Of a DNA stretch of 5,419 bases, positions 1 to 4,818 are shown piece after piece. Position numbers and translations under genes: made by a program. The notes under the pieces were generated by a model. That model was not told the DNA's origin, ran no database searches, and was given only the letters and a program-made list of their open reading frames with translations. Every line of letters starts with the position of its first letter. Position 1 is the stretch's first letter. The stretch spans positions 1-5,419 of the forward strand of contig JAGRCC010000030.1 in assembly GCA_020433785.1 (NCBI GenBank), read 5' to 3'. This stretch comes from Anaerolineae bacterium (GTDB lineage: Bacteria > Chloroflexota > Anaerolineae > 4572-78 > J111).

Positions 1-143
1 TTGGCGCCAGCCACCAAACCGGCTGGACCGGCTTGGTGGCTAAACTCATCCAACTCTTTGGCGATGTGAGTGAAGCGGATGTAAAAGACCACATCGATAA
101 GGACGATCTGATCCATCGGTTTGAAGAGGCCGTGCCTAATTAA
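1..143 (+). CDS. C-terminal end of a GH63/MGH1-like glycoside hydrolase (partial)
   Basis: An open frame enters from the left edge (first full codon at position 3) and ends at TAA 141-143, leaving 46 residues. It begins GASHQTGWTGLVAKL and then has a charged tail ending EEAVPN. The GASHQTGWT(G/A)LVA stretch is, from memory, the typical C-terminal signature of bacterial 'glucosidase' proteins with an MGH1/GH63-like (alpha/alpha)6 catalytic domain, which hydrolyse glucosyl or mannosyl linkages in oligosaccharides or compatible-solute glycosides. The catalytic acids lie outside the window, so substrate and activity cannot be judged. Only 8 nt separate its stop from the next gene, suggesting co-transcription. 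The call rests on one short motif and is moderately secure at family level only. Confidence 0.6.
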   Translation, partial: GASHQTGWTGLVAKLIQLFGDVSEADVKDHIDKDDLIHRFEEAVPN

Positions 144-151
144 GGTCGAAA

Positions 152-736
152 ATGACGCCAACGACAATCGAGACCGAGCGGCTGGTCATTCGGCCTTTCA
201 TCCAGGCGGATTTAGGGGCGATCCATCGCATTCTCAATCGGGCCTTTGGCGAGGACGATCCGGCCGGTGAAATCGCCGCGATGCAGGAACGGCAGTCGTG
301 GTTGCAATGGTCAATTCTCAATCAGGAATGGTTGCCAAAATTATACCAACCGCCCTACGGTGATCGGGCGCTAGCTTTGAAGGCGACGGATGAGTTAATC
401 GGGGCAGTGGGCTATGTGCCGCTGCTCGATGTATATGAGCAAATCCCGGAACTTAGCCAGAGTGACACGGTTGGTCCCTACACGACGACCGAATTCGGCC
501 TGTTTTGGGCCATCGATCCGGCTCACCAGCGACAGGGTTACGCCACCGAAGCGGCCGCGGCAATGATCGACTATGCTTTTCAATGTCTGCGGCTCAAGCG
601 TGTCATCGCCACGACCGAGTACGAAAATGAAGCTTCTCAAGGTGTGATGCGGAAATTAGGGATGACGATTACTCGCAATCCCCTGCCGGAGCCGCCCTGG
701 TTGCAAATTGTGGGTATATTAGAAAATAGAGCCTAA
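152..736 (+). CDS. GNAT-family N-acetyltransferase, RimJ/RimL type
   Basis: The predicted cytoplasmic protein has 194 residues and probably moves an acetyl group from acetyl-CoA to an amine. It opens with TERLVIRPF (residues 8-16), the usual first strand of the RimJ/RimL (Acetyltransf_3) branch. Motif A is at about 116-133, with strand FGLFWAIDP followed by the acetyl-CoA pyrophosphate loop QRQGYATEA (126-134). Motif B is near 156-171, with N159 and the RKLGM turn typical of the family. Length fits a single GNAT domain. The segment at 43-70 (rich in Trp and Gln) and the loop at 94-112 look like substrate-side insertions. The ATG at 152 has only a weak AAGG (142-145) overlapping the preceding stop, so translation may depend on coupling to the upstream gene. 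The next gene starts 16 nt downstream. The acceptor cannot be predicted: it could be a ribosomal protein N-terminus, a small amine or an antibiotic. Confidence 0.88.
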   Translation: MTPTTIETERLVIRPFIQADLGAIHRILNRAFGEDDPAGEIAAMQERQSWLQWSILNQEWLPKLYQPPYGDRALALKATDELIGAVGYVPLLDVYEQIPELSQSDTVGPYTTTEFGLFWAIDPAHQRQGYATEAAAAMIDYAFQCLRLKRVIATTEYENEASQGVMRKLGMTITRNPLPEPPWLQIVGILENRA

Positions 737-752
737 GAGAGGAAAACCACTA

Positions 753-1184
753 ATGAAAGAAACACTCCAACCCGGCCTTGAATATGAATTTCGCTATCGG
801 GTTCCGGACACAAAAACCGTACCGGCTTTGTATCCGGAGTCGCCGGAGTTCCAGCAGATGCCTGAAGTGTTCGCTACCGGCTTTATGGTCGGGTTCTTTG
901 AATGGGCCTGTATCCGGGCCATCAATCCCCATTTGGATTGGCCGGAGGAACAGACGGTTGGCACCCATATCAACGTCAGTCACACCGCCGCCACGCCGCC
1001 GGGGTTCGATGTCACGGCCAAAGTCAAGTTGGTCGAGGTGGACGGCAAGCGGCTGGTTTTTGAAATCGAAGCCCACGACGGCGTCGATCCCATCGGCCGG
1101 GGCACACACGAGCGTTTCGTCATCAATAGTCCCAAATTCACGGCTAAGGTTAAGCGAAAGGCAGAGTCTATTGAGATAAACTAA
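753..1184 (+). CDS. FlK-like hot-dog thioesterase (fluoroacetyl-CoA thioesterase family)
   Basis: The 143-residue protein aligns along its whole length, from memory, with FlK of Streptomyces cattleya, which hydrolyses fluoroacetyl-CoA to detoxify fluoroacetate. Shared blocks are LYPESPEF (26-33), PEVFATGFMVG (37-47), EWAC (50-53), HTAATPPG (77-84) and AHDGVDPIGRGTHER (107-121). The FlK catalytic residues Thr42, Glu50 and His76 correspond to Thr42, Glu50 and His77 here (one residue is inserted before the His). Gly69 of FlK matches Gly70. FlK Phe33 is kept, but the lid residue Phe36 is Met36. The fold should be a dimeric hot-dog with the active site at the dimer interface. GAGAGG (736-741) precedes the ATG by about 11 nt. 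It lies 16 nt after the GNAT gene, so it probably shares its transcript. The natural substrate is unknown: a short acyl-CoA is likely, and fluoroacetyl-CoA should not be assumed. Confidence 0.87.
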   Translation: MKETLQPGLEYEFRYRVPDTKTVPALYPESPEFQQMPEVFATGFMVGFFEWACIRAINPHLDWPEEQTVGTHINVSHTAATPPGFDVTAKVKLVEVDGKRLVFEIEAHDGVDPIGRGTHERFVINSPKFTAKVKRKAESIEIN

Positions 1185-1256
1185 ATCAACCGAAAAACAA
1201 ACAACTATTAAACAACGATTAGGCTTAGTCCGAAATTAATAAGAGAGAGAATGACA

Positions 1257-2240
1257 ATGAAGAACTACGGTTTTGTGGCCTCCGGCGGCGGCTTTAGAAG
1301 TTTTTACACAGCTGGAGTATTGGTTTGGTTGAAAAAGCACAATGTACCGCTGGTCCATCTGACCTCGACCAGTTCAGGCAATAATATTGTGCTCGATTAT
1401 TTATTATGGGATTGGGCGCAGGAAGAGATGCCGCCCGTCCTGACCAAAACGCATCGGTTGGGTTTTAGCGATATCTTTGATGTGTTTTCCAACTTCTTGG
1501 GTTTGCAGCCGGCCTTAATCCCCAACGGCTCGCACCTATTTACGGTTAATAAAAACAAATGTCGCCGGTCGCTGCTGCTGGACGACCCTCAGCGGCGCGA
1601 GATTTTAGCGGCTCACCTCAAAACGACCCGGTGGGATATTATGACCACCAATCTAACCGAGCGCAAAAGTCACTCGTTCAATGTCAACGAGATATTGTCG
1701 TCGATCGACAGCGACACGCTGGATCGGTTTATGGATGTCTTTATCGCCGGCATCACCACCATCCCTTACTTTAAAGCCGTTAAAATGGATGACGATTATT
1801 ATTTGGAAGGCGGTTACACCGACAACACGCCGCTGCGATCCCTGTTTGAAGATCCGAACGTTGATGAGATTATTGCCGTCGACTTCACCGACTATGACTA
1901 TCACGCTGAATTAGACAAAATTTATAAGAAAAACGTGTTGGTTTTCGCCTTGAATAGCATTGAAATGAACCTGCTGTTCAACAACATCCAATGGGGCCTG
2001 CCCAACAAAGCCATCCTAGCCCAAGCGACGATGATCAACCAACTACTGGAAAAGATTGACCAGCCGTCGATTGAGATTAACGGTAAGACCTACTACCACA
2101 AACCACTCCATATTCTAACCCCCAAAAACCTGGAAAGTATGACCATCTCATTAGAGAATATGACCGCGCAGAAAGAGTACTTTAAACTAGGCGAGCAAGA
2201 TATCGAAGCCTCTTTTGATCTCAAGGCGATAACCGGGTAA
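1257..2240 (+). CDS. Patatin-like phospholipase with atypical active-site motifs
   Basis: A patatin-like acyl hydrolase of 327 residues from the start chosen here. ASGGGFRSFYTAGVLVWL (8-25) matches the patatin glycine-rich oxyanion segment, in the YjjU-like style xGGGxRxxxxAGVL. The nucleophile elbow expected as GxSxG is S37-T-S39-S-G41, with Ser39 the likely nucleophile. The second catalytic motif, normally DG(G/A), reads E184-G-G, followed by YTDNTPL, which keeps the usual xxNxP context. So the first Gly of the elbow and the catalytic Asp are both substituted. No signal peptide is visible, so it is probably cytoplasmic or peripheral to the membrane. Two ATGs are in frame, at 1251 and 1257; the purine run ending at 1250 abuts the first and sits 6 nt from the second, so 1257 is preferred (1251 would add two residues). 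It is 72 nt from the thioesterase gene, so co-transcription is uncertain. A palindromic repeat begins 26 nt past the stop. Family is secure; activity is uncertain. Confidence 0.85.
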   Translation: MKNYGFVASGGGFRSFYTAGVLVWLKKHNVPLVHLTSTSSGNNIVLDYLLWDWAQEEMPPVLTKTHRLGFSDIFDVFSNFLGLQPALIPNGSHLFTVNKNKCRRSLLLDDPQRREILAAHLKTTRWDIMTTNLTERKSHSFNVNEILSSIDSDTLDRFMDVFIAGITTIPYFKAVKMDDDYYLEGGYTDNTPLRSLFEDPNVDEIIAVDFTDYDYHAELDKIYKKNVLVFALNSIEMNLLFNNIQWGLPNKAILAQATMINQLLEKIDQPSIEINGKTYYHKPLHILTPKNLESMTISLENMTAQKEYFKLGEQDIEASFDLKAITG

Positions 2241-2266
2241 TCGACAAGCCAGCCTCCTTGAAAATA

Positions 2267-2331
2267 ACCCTCACCCCGTCGCTAGCGCGACTCCCCTCTC
2301 CCAAATTGGTAGAGGGGTTGGGGGTGAGGGT
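2267..2331. repeat. Palindromic interspersed repeat (REP/MITE-like) with nested hairpins
   Basis: Outer arms match perfectly: ACCCTCACCCC (2267-2277) against GGGGTGAGGGT (2321-2331). Inside are two further stems: GTCGC-TAGC-GCGAC (2278-2291), and CCCCTCT (2293-2299) with AGAGGGG (2311-2317), closed by a short CC/GG pair and an AAATT-type loop. Together they would fold as a three-way cruciform or RNA. Non-coding CCCTCACCCC...CCCCTCTCCC palindromes of this type are recalled as scattered in Chloroflexota and some other bacteria. It lies 26 nt after the patatin-like gene and could also act as a 3' mRNA stabiliser or terminator, although no T-run follows it. No target-site duplication is evident. 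Confidence 0.75.
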
Positions 2332-2428
2332 AAAACATGATTTTCATTCCCGGTGTCGTCTCACTCGAGACTGTCGCACTCTTCATCAAATCAACTCGCT
2401 TGAAACGTGCGTGATGGGTCAAGTTGGG

Positions 2429-2434
2429 TATAAT
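2429..2434 (+). promoter_or_regulatory. Candidate -10 box (TATAAT) for the lipoprotein gene
   Basis: A perfect TATAAT lies 46 nt upstream of the chosen lipoprotein ATG, which would give a leader of about 40 nt. No good -35 sits 16-18 nt upstream. The nearest TTGAAA (2400-2405) is 23 nt away, too far for standard sigma70 spacing. If used, the promoter is weak or activator-dependent. Confidence 0.35.
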
Positions 2435-2480
2435 TCAGGCGTTGTTATTGGGAACTAACAAGGAAGGACATAGCCTGGTT

Positions 2481-3317
2481 ATGCCAACGGTACGATGGAT
2501 CATTTATTTAATGCTGCTTCTGGCCCTGGCCGGCTGCGGCGAAATCTTGGCGTCCGGTCCGGAAACGCCGACGCTAACCCCCACGCCCACCAAAACGCCG
2601 ACCCGCACCCCCACGGCCACCGCCACCATTACCGCCACACCCACCGAAACCCCTTCGCCGACCCGCACGCCGACCACCACCAATACGCCCCTCCCAACCG
2701 CGACTGACACCCCGACTGCCACCGCCACGCCCGAACCCCTGCCGACCGAGACGCCGGTCGTTGAAGTTGAAGCGGAGGGGGAGACGGTGGTCGAAGCGGA
2801 GCCGCCATCCGACGCCGCCGCCGAGGTTGAGGTTGCGGCCGAGGCTGAGGCCGCCGCGCCGTCGGGTGAGGTTGATTTCAAGATTGCCTCGTGGCGCTTG
2901 TGGCCGCTGGCGCTTAACAGCGGTTGCGCTAAGGGCATGCACGTCATCTTTATTCACGTGCTCGATGTCAACGGCAATCCGATTAACGATATTGTCGTCG
3001 GCGACTCGTGGAATAACGTGGAAGAGGTCAGCGGGCGCAAGGGAATGGGCCAAACGGAGATCGATCTGTGGGCCAACACCATGTCGCTGTTGGTCAAGCG
3101 GCACGCCGTTACCGGTGAAGAATTTACCAGCGATACGAGCTTTCCCTTCAGCTCGTTTATGACCACCATCCCTAACGACAAAATGGTCGAAGCAGGCTAC
3201 TGCTCCAACGACATCGAGTGCGACTGGAAGCGGCAGTTCGACTCGTATTATTGCGGAGGGCATTATTCTTGGGAGGTGATTTTTCAGGCGACCAGGCCGA
3301 TTGCTCCGGGGAATTGA
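2481..3317 (+). CDS. Secreted lipoprotein with Thr-Pro stalk and four-cysteine C-terminal domain
   Basis: A lipoprotein of 278 residues. The signal peptide (1-18) has Arg5, a hydrophobic core IIYLMLLLALAG and the lipobox L16-A17-G18-C19; Cys19 would be lipidated and anchor the protein on the outside of the membrane. Residues 29-92 form a Thr/Pro-rich stalk (TPTxTPT units), probably extended and possibly glycosylated. Residues 93-131 are acidic and Ala-rich. Residues 132-278 look like a folded domain with beta-strand-like stretches (MHVIFIHVLDVNGNPINDIVVG is reminiscent of an Ig-like or carboxypeptidase-regulatory-like strand pair). It contains Cys149, Cys241, Cys247 and Cys258, enough for two disulfides. 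I do not recognise this domain. The start is the ATG preceded by AGGAAGG (2461-2467); an upstream in-frame TTG at 2424 would place a polar stretch before the signal peptide and is disfavoured. It appears to be a single-gene unit. A role in binding or envelope structure is inferred only from architecture. Confidence 0.82.
   Translation: MPTVRWIIYLMLLLALAGCGEILASGPETPTLTPTPTKTPTRTPTATATITATPTETPSPTRTPTTTNTPLPTATDTPTATATPEPLPTETPVVEVEAEGETVVEAEPPSDAAAEVEVAAEAEAAAPSGEVDFKIASWRLWPLALNSGCAKGMHVIFIHVLDVNGNPINDIVVGDSWNNVEEVSGRKGMGQTEIDLWANTMSLLVKRHAVTGEEFTSDTSFPFSSFMTTIPNDKMVEAGYCSNDIECDWKRQFDSYYCGGHYSWEVIFQATRPIAPGN
2565..2756 (+). repeat. Degenerate tandem repeat encoding the Thr-Pro stalk
   Basis: This stretch of the lipoprotein gene repeats ACC/ACG (Thr) and CCC/CCG/CCA (Pro) codons with interspersed Ala, Lys, Arg and Glu, covering residues 29-92. 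The + strand is strongly C-rich and G-poor. Units are degenerate at the DNA level while the TPTxTPT pattern persists, pointing to selection on the protein. Such tracts can change length by slippage or recombination and create long spurious reading frames in other frames. Confidence 0.75.
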
Positions 3318-3345
3318 GACACAGTATATCTAGATTCCGAAGCAA

Positions 3346-3381
3346 CAAAGCTTTGCTTTGCCGGTCAAAGTAAACTTTGAC
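3346..3381. repeat. Cluster of CAAAG/CTTTG inverted repeats
   Basis: Five copies of one pentamer in alternating orientation fall in 36 bp: CAAAG at 3346 and 3366, CTTTG at 3351, 3356 and 3375. They create the perfect palindrome CAAAGCTTTG (3346-3355) and a second inverted repeat, GTCAAAG (3364-3370) against CTTTGAC (3375-3381) with a TAAA loop. The cluster starts 28 nt after the lipoprotein stop and ends 36 nt before the putative -35 box of the globin gene. It could be a regulator-binding site or a 3' structure of the lipoprotein mRNA. No T-run follows, so it is not a standard intrinsic terminator. Confidence 0.5.
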
Positions 3382-3417
3382 GCTCCTGAGATTGATGTTA
3401 CAAAAAAATCCATCACG

Positions 3418-3446
3418 TTGATCTTTTCGACAACCTCGAATAGAAT
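3418..3446 (+). promoter_or_regulatory. Probable sigma70-type promoter for the globin gene
   Basis: TTGATC (3418-3423, 4 of 6 to the -35 consensus) and TAGAAT (3441-3446, 5 of 6 to the -10 consensus) are separated by exactly 17 bp, with an A-run (AAAAAAA) just upstream at about 3402-3408 that could serve as an UP-like element. Transcription would begin near 3453, giving a leader of about 95 nt containing the 18-bp palindrome at 3469-3486. Confidence 0.5.
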
Positions 3447-3468
3447 TGAATTAGGCTTTTTCCATTTC

Positions 3469-3486
3469 GCCTGAGCTAGCTCAGGC
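3469..3486. promoter_or_regulatory. 18-bp perfect palindrome in the globin leader (operator or hairpin)
   Basis: GCCTGAGCTAGCTCAGGC is a perfect 18-bp dyad. As DNA it resembles an operator for a dimeric repressor just downstream of the predicted +1. As RNA it would form a 7-bp stem with a CTAG loop in the 5' leader, 61 nt before the globin start codon. No T-run follows it directly. The regulator is unknown. Confidence 0.6.
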
Positions 3487-3547
3487 ACGCTTTACAAACC
3501 CTTGTACTGGAACATCATTTACCTTATCTACCGAAAGGAACCCTCCC

Positions 3548-4126
3548 ATGTCAAAGATCAAACAAAGTTTTGAAGATGGTTTGAACACCATCACCACCCT
3601 TACTGGCTTGAGCCAGGCCGATTTTGACCTCCTCCGCCAGGCCGCCCCGCAAGCCACTCAATGGGGCGACGACATCGTCAAGATGTTTTACGACACCCTC
3701 TTTGATCACCCCCGCACTGCCGCCGTATTTAAGGATGGCGAGCGACCCGCTCGCGAAAAAACGCTGGCCGATTGGTATCAATCGCTCTTTGATGTTAACG
3801 ATGTCCATCAGTTTCTGCACAACCAGGCCCGGATCGGATTGGTTCACATTCGCCGCCACGTCCACAATGAATTTATGGTCGGGATGGCCAACAAACTGCG
3901 CCTGCTCTTTTCTGCTAAGGCGGTTGAAGCTTTTGGCCCGGAAGAGGGCATGAACTTGTCACACGCTTTTAGCCGGGTGTTGGATACAGTGGTCGGCTTA
4001 ACCGCCGAAGGATACGATGTCCTCTCCAAGAGCGCTCTGGCCCACGCGACCGGCATGCAGGAAACCGTCATCGACACCTTTATTGTGCGGGCCGTGGATG
4101 ATATCGAAAAGGAACTGCTGAATTAG
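3548..4126 (+). CDS. Standalone sensor-globin / protoglobin domain protein
   Basis: A cytoplasmic haem protein of 192 residues from the protoglobin/globin-coupled-sensor branch. LSQADFDLLRQAAP (21-34) fits the start of that fold. The B-helix region DDIVKMFYDTLFDHPRTAAVF (41-61) has Phe47-Tyr48, matching the distal Phe-Tyr (B9-B10) pair of bacterial sensors such as HemAT rather than the Trp-Tyr of Methanosarcina protoglobin. The proximal haem ligand should be His100, in RIGLVHIRRHVHNEF, equivalent to the family's RIGxxH block. The G and H helices follow (about 106-165), and the protein ends with a further acidic helix. There is no methyl-accepting, GGDEF or kinase domain, so output would need a partner, or the protein may handle O2, NO or CO chemically. 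AAAGGA (3534-3539) lies 8 nt before the ATG. It appears to be monocistronic with its own promoter. Family assignment is good; ligand and role are inferred. Confidence 0.85.
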   Translation: MSKIKQSFEDGLNTITTLTGLSQADFDLLRQAAPQATQWGDDIVKMFYDTLFDHPRTAAVFKDGERPAREKTLADWYQSLFDVNDVHQFLHNQARIGLVHIRRHVHNEFMVGMANKLRLLFSAKAVEAFGPEEGMNLSHAFSRVLDTVVGLTAEGYDVLSKSALAHATGMQETVIDTFIVRAVDDIEKELLN

Positions 4127-4138
4127 ACCGCAGCAGTT
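4113..4138 (+). other. Inverted repeat spanning the globin stop codon
   Basis: AACTGCTG (4113-4120) pairs perfectly with CAGCAGTT (4131-4138) around a 10-nt loop that contains the TAG stop (4124-4126). The stem could form in the mRNA once ribosomes leave. It is followed by GCCCCCGTT rather than a T-run, so it is more likely a 3'-end protective structure, or chance, than an intrinsic terminator. Confidence 0.4.
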
Positions 4139-4170
4139 GCCCCCGTTAGTTGGGATATTGCCCCTTAAAA

Positions 4171-4199
4171 TTTACAAATCCATTAAGAACTATTAGCAT
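4171..4199 (+). promoter_or_regulatory. Candidate promoter for groES-groEL
   Basis: TTTACA (4171-4176, 5 of 6 to -35) and TAGCAT (4194-4199, 4 of 6 to -10) have 17-bp spacing in an A/T-rich stretch. The start would fall near 4206, inside the direct repeats described next. A second possible -10, TATACT (4228-4233, 5 of 6), has no -35 but would place the direct repeats where an activator binds. Sequence alone does not decide between the two. Confidence 0.42.
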
Positions 4200-4225
4200 T
4201 TCTAACACGATTCTAACACAATTCT
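4200..4225 (+). promoter_or_regulatory. 11-nt-phased direct repeats TTCTAACAC upstream of groES
   Basis: TTCTAACAC occurs at 4200-4208 and again at 4211-4219, exactly 11 nt apart. TTCT recurs at 4222-4225, again at the same 11-nt phase. Tandem direct repeats at about one helical turn are the typical binding layout of OmpR/PhoB-family response regulators. The array lies directly before TATACT (4228-4233) and overlaps the start region of the alternative promoter, so it could activate one or repress the other. The regulator is not identified. Confidence 0.5.
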
Positions 4226-4271
4226 CATATACTGCGGAATTGTAATGATAAAGACTTTCGACTGCGGAACT

Positions 4272-4311
4272 AACTCCCAGGCAGCCCAGTGGCCCATACT
4301 GCCTGGGAGTT
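4272..4311 (+). other. Strong hairpin (13-bp perfect stem) between the globin gene and groES
   Basis: AACTCCCAGGCAG (4272-4284) and CTGCCTGGGAGTT (4299-4311) are perfect reverse complements around a 14-nt loop. The downstream sequence is GCGCCGCC, not a T-run, so a classical intrinsic terminator is unlikely. If transcription starts upstream as predicted, the hairpin sits in the groES 5' leader, ending 86 nt before the ATG, where it might affect mRNA stability or processing. Otherwise it could be a terminator-like barrier after the globin gene. Confidence 0.6.
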
Positions 4312-4397
4312 GCGCCGCCAGGGCGTTAGTCCCCTCACCTTATCCAAATTCAGAAAAACAGTACTCTAAATTTTGACTCTTTACCACGGAGGTTATG

Positions 4398-4694
4398 ATG
4401 TCAGCATTAAATTTACGTCCTTTAAATGATCGTATTTGGGTGGAACCGATTGAGCAGGAAGAAATTACCGCTTCCGGCATCATTCTGCCCGAAACCGCCA
4501 AAGAAAAACCCCAAGAGGGGCGAGTTTTGGCTGTGGGACCGGGCCTGCGCAACGACAAGGGTGAACGCCAGCCCTTAGACGTCAAAGTCGGCGACCGAGT
4601 TTTGTTTGCCAAGTACGCCGGTACCGAAATTAAAAACAACGGCAGCAAACATCTTATCATGCGTGAAACTGACATATTGGCCGTAATTGAATAG
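4398..4694 (+). CDS. groES: Co-chaperonin GroES (10 kDa chaperonin, Cpn10)
   Basis: The 98-residue protein is the heptameric lid of the GroEL folding chamber in the cytoplasm. It starts with [17 protein letters not shown], the normal Cpn10 first strands. The mobile loop that contacts GroEL is at about 22-36, with [16 protein letters not shown] in place of the commoner GGIVLP. It continues with GRVLAVGPG and [18 protein letters not shown], ending with the typical ILAVIE strand. Length is usual for the family. Two adjacent ATGs exist (4395 and 4398). GGAGG (4388-4392) is 2 nt from the first and 5 nt from the second, so the second is chosen. groEL follows after a 130-nt gap. Identification is secure. 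Confidence 0.97.
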   Translation: MSALNLRPLNDRIWVEPIEQEEITASGIILPETAKEKPQEGRVLAVGPGLRNDKGERQPLDVKVGDRVLFAKYAGTEIKNNGSKHLIMRETDILAVIE

Positions 4695-4710
4695 ACCCTT
4701 AAAGTTAACA

Positions 4711-4774
4711 GCTTGTCACTAGGCAAGCCACACCTGGTAGTTGGTAATTGACGATGGGTAACCGTCTTTTACCC
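4711..4774 (+). other. Two small hairpins in the groES-groEL intergenic gap
   Basis: GCTTG (4711-4715) pairs with CAAGC (4724-4728) around 8 nt, and GGGTAA (4756-4761) pairs with TTACCC (4769-4774) around 7 nt. Neither has a strong stem or a following T-run. They could be processing or attenuation structures that set the GroES to GroEL ratio, or chance. The gap has no convincing second promoter: TTGACG (4748-4753) lacks a -10 at 16-18 bp. Confidence 0.3.
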
Positions 4775-4818
4775 CCTAAATGAAAATAACGATACCTTCA
4801 ATATCTGTAAGGAGATAA

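Noticed and set aside
753..1184. Evidence of fluoroacetate production or resistance
   Set aside because: Similarity to FlK alone does not imply fluorometabolism; FlK-like proteins occur in many bacteria, the gating residue differs, and no other organofluorine gene is present.
2258..2458. A 66-codon reading frame on the + strand after the patatin-like gene
   Set aside because: It runs through the palindromic repeat; its product is explained by the repeat sequence and it lacks a convincing ribosome binding site or family resemblance.
2424..2480. Upstream TTG start for the lipoprotein
   Set aside because: It would overlap the TATAAT-like box and put 19 residues before a complete lipoprotein signal peptide; the ATG at 2481 has AGGAAGG upstream.
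2565..2756. CRISPR array or satellite-like repeat
   Set aside because: Units are short, degenerate and in frame with a lipoprotein stalk; there are no spacers of uniform length.
2504..3263. Long antisense and alternate-frame reading frames over the lipoprotein gene
   Set aside because: Low-complexity Val/Gly, Gly/Arg or His/Pro products are typical shadows of the Thr-Pro and Ala-Glu repeats; codon pattern and signal peptide support only the + strand frame.
4272..4311. Intrinsic transcription terminator
   Set aside because: The stem is strong, but the following bases are GC-rich with no T-run; labelled only as a hairpin.
4127..4397. CIRCE (HrcA), HAIR (HspR) or CtsR operator before groES
   Set aside because: None of the consensus patterns could be found by eye; GGTCAAA at 3363-3369 occurs only once as part of an inverted repeat, not as a CtsR direct repeat, and is near a different gene.
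4340..4726. Antisense 128-codon reading frame over groES
   Set aside because: It is the complement of the conserved groES coding sequence and has no family resemblance.
4748..4776. Separate groEL promoter from TTGACG
   Set aside because: No -10-like hexamer is present at 16-18 bp; the expected place reads ACCCCC.
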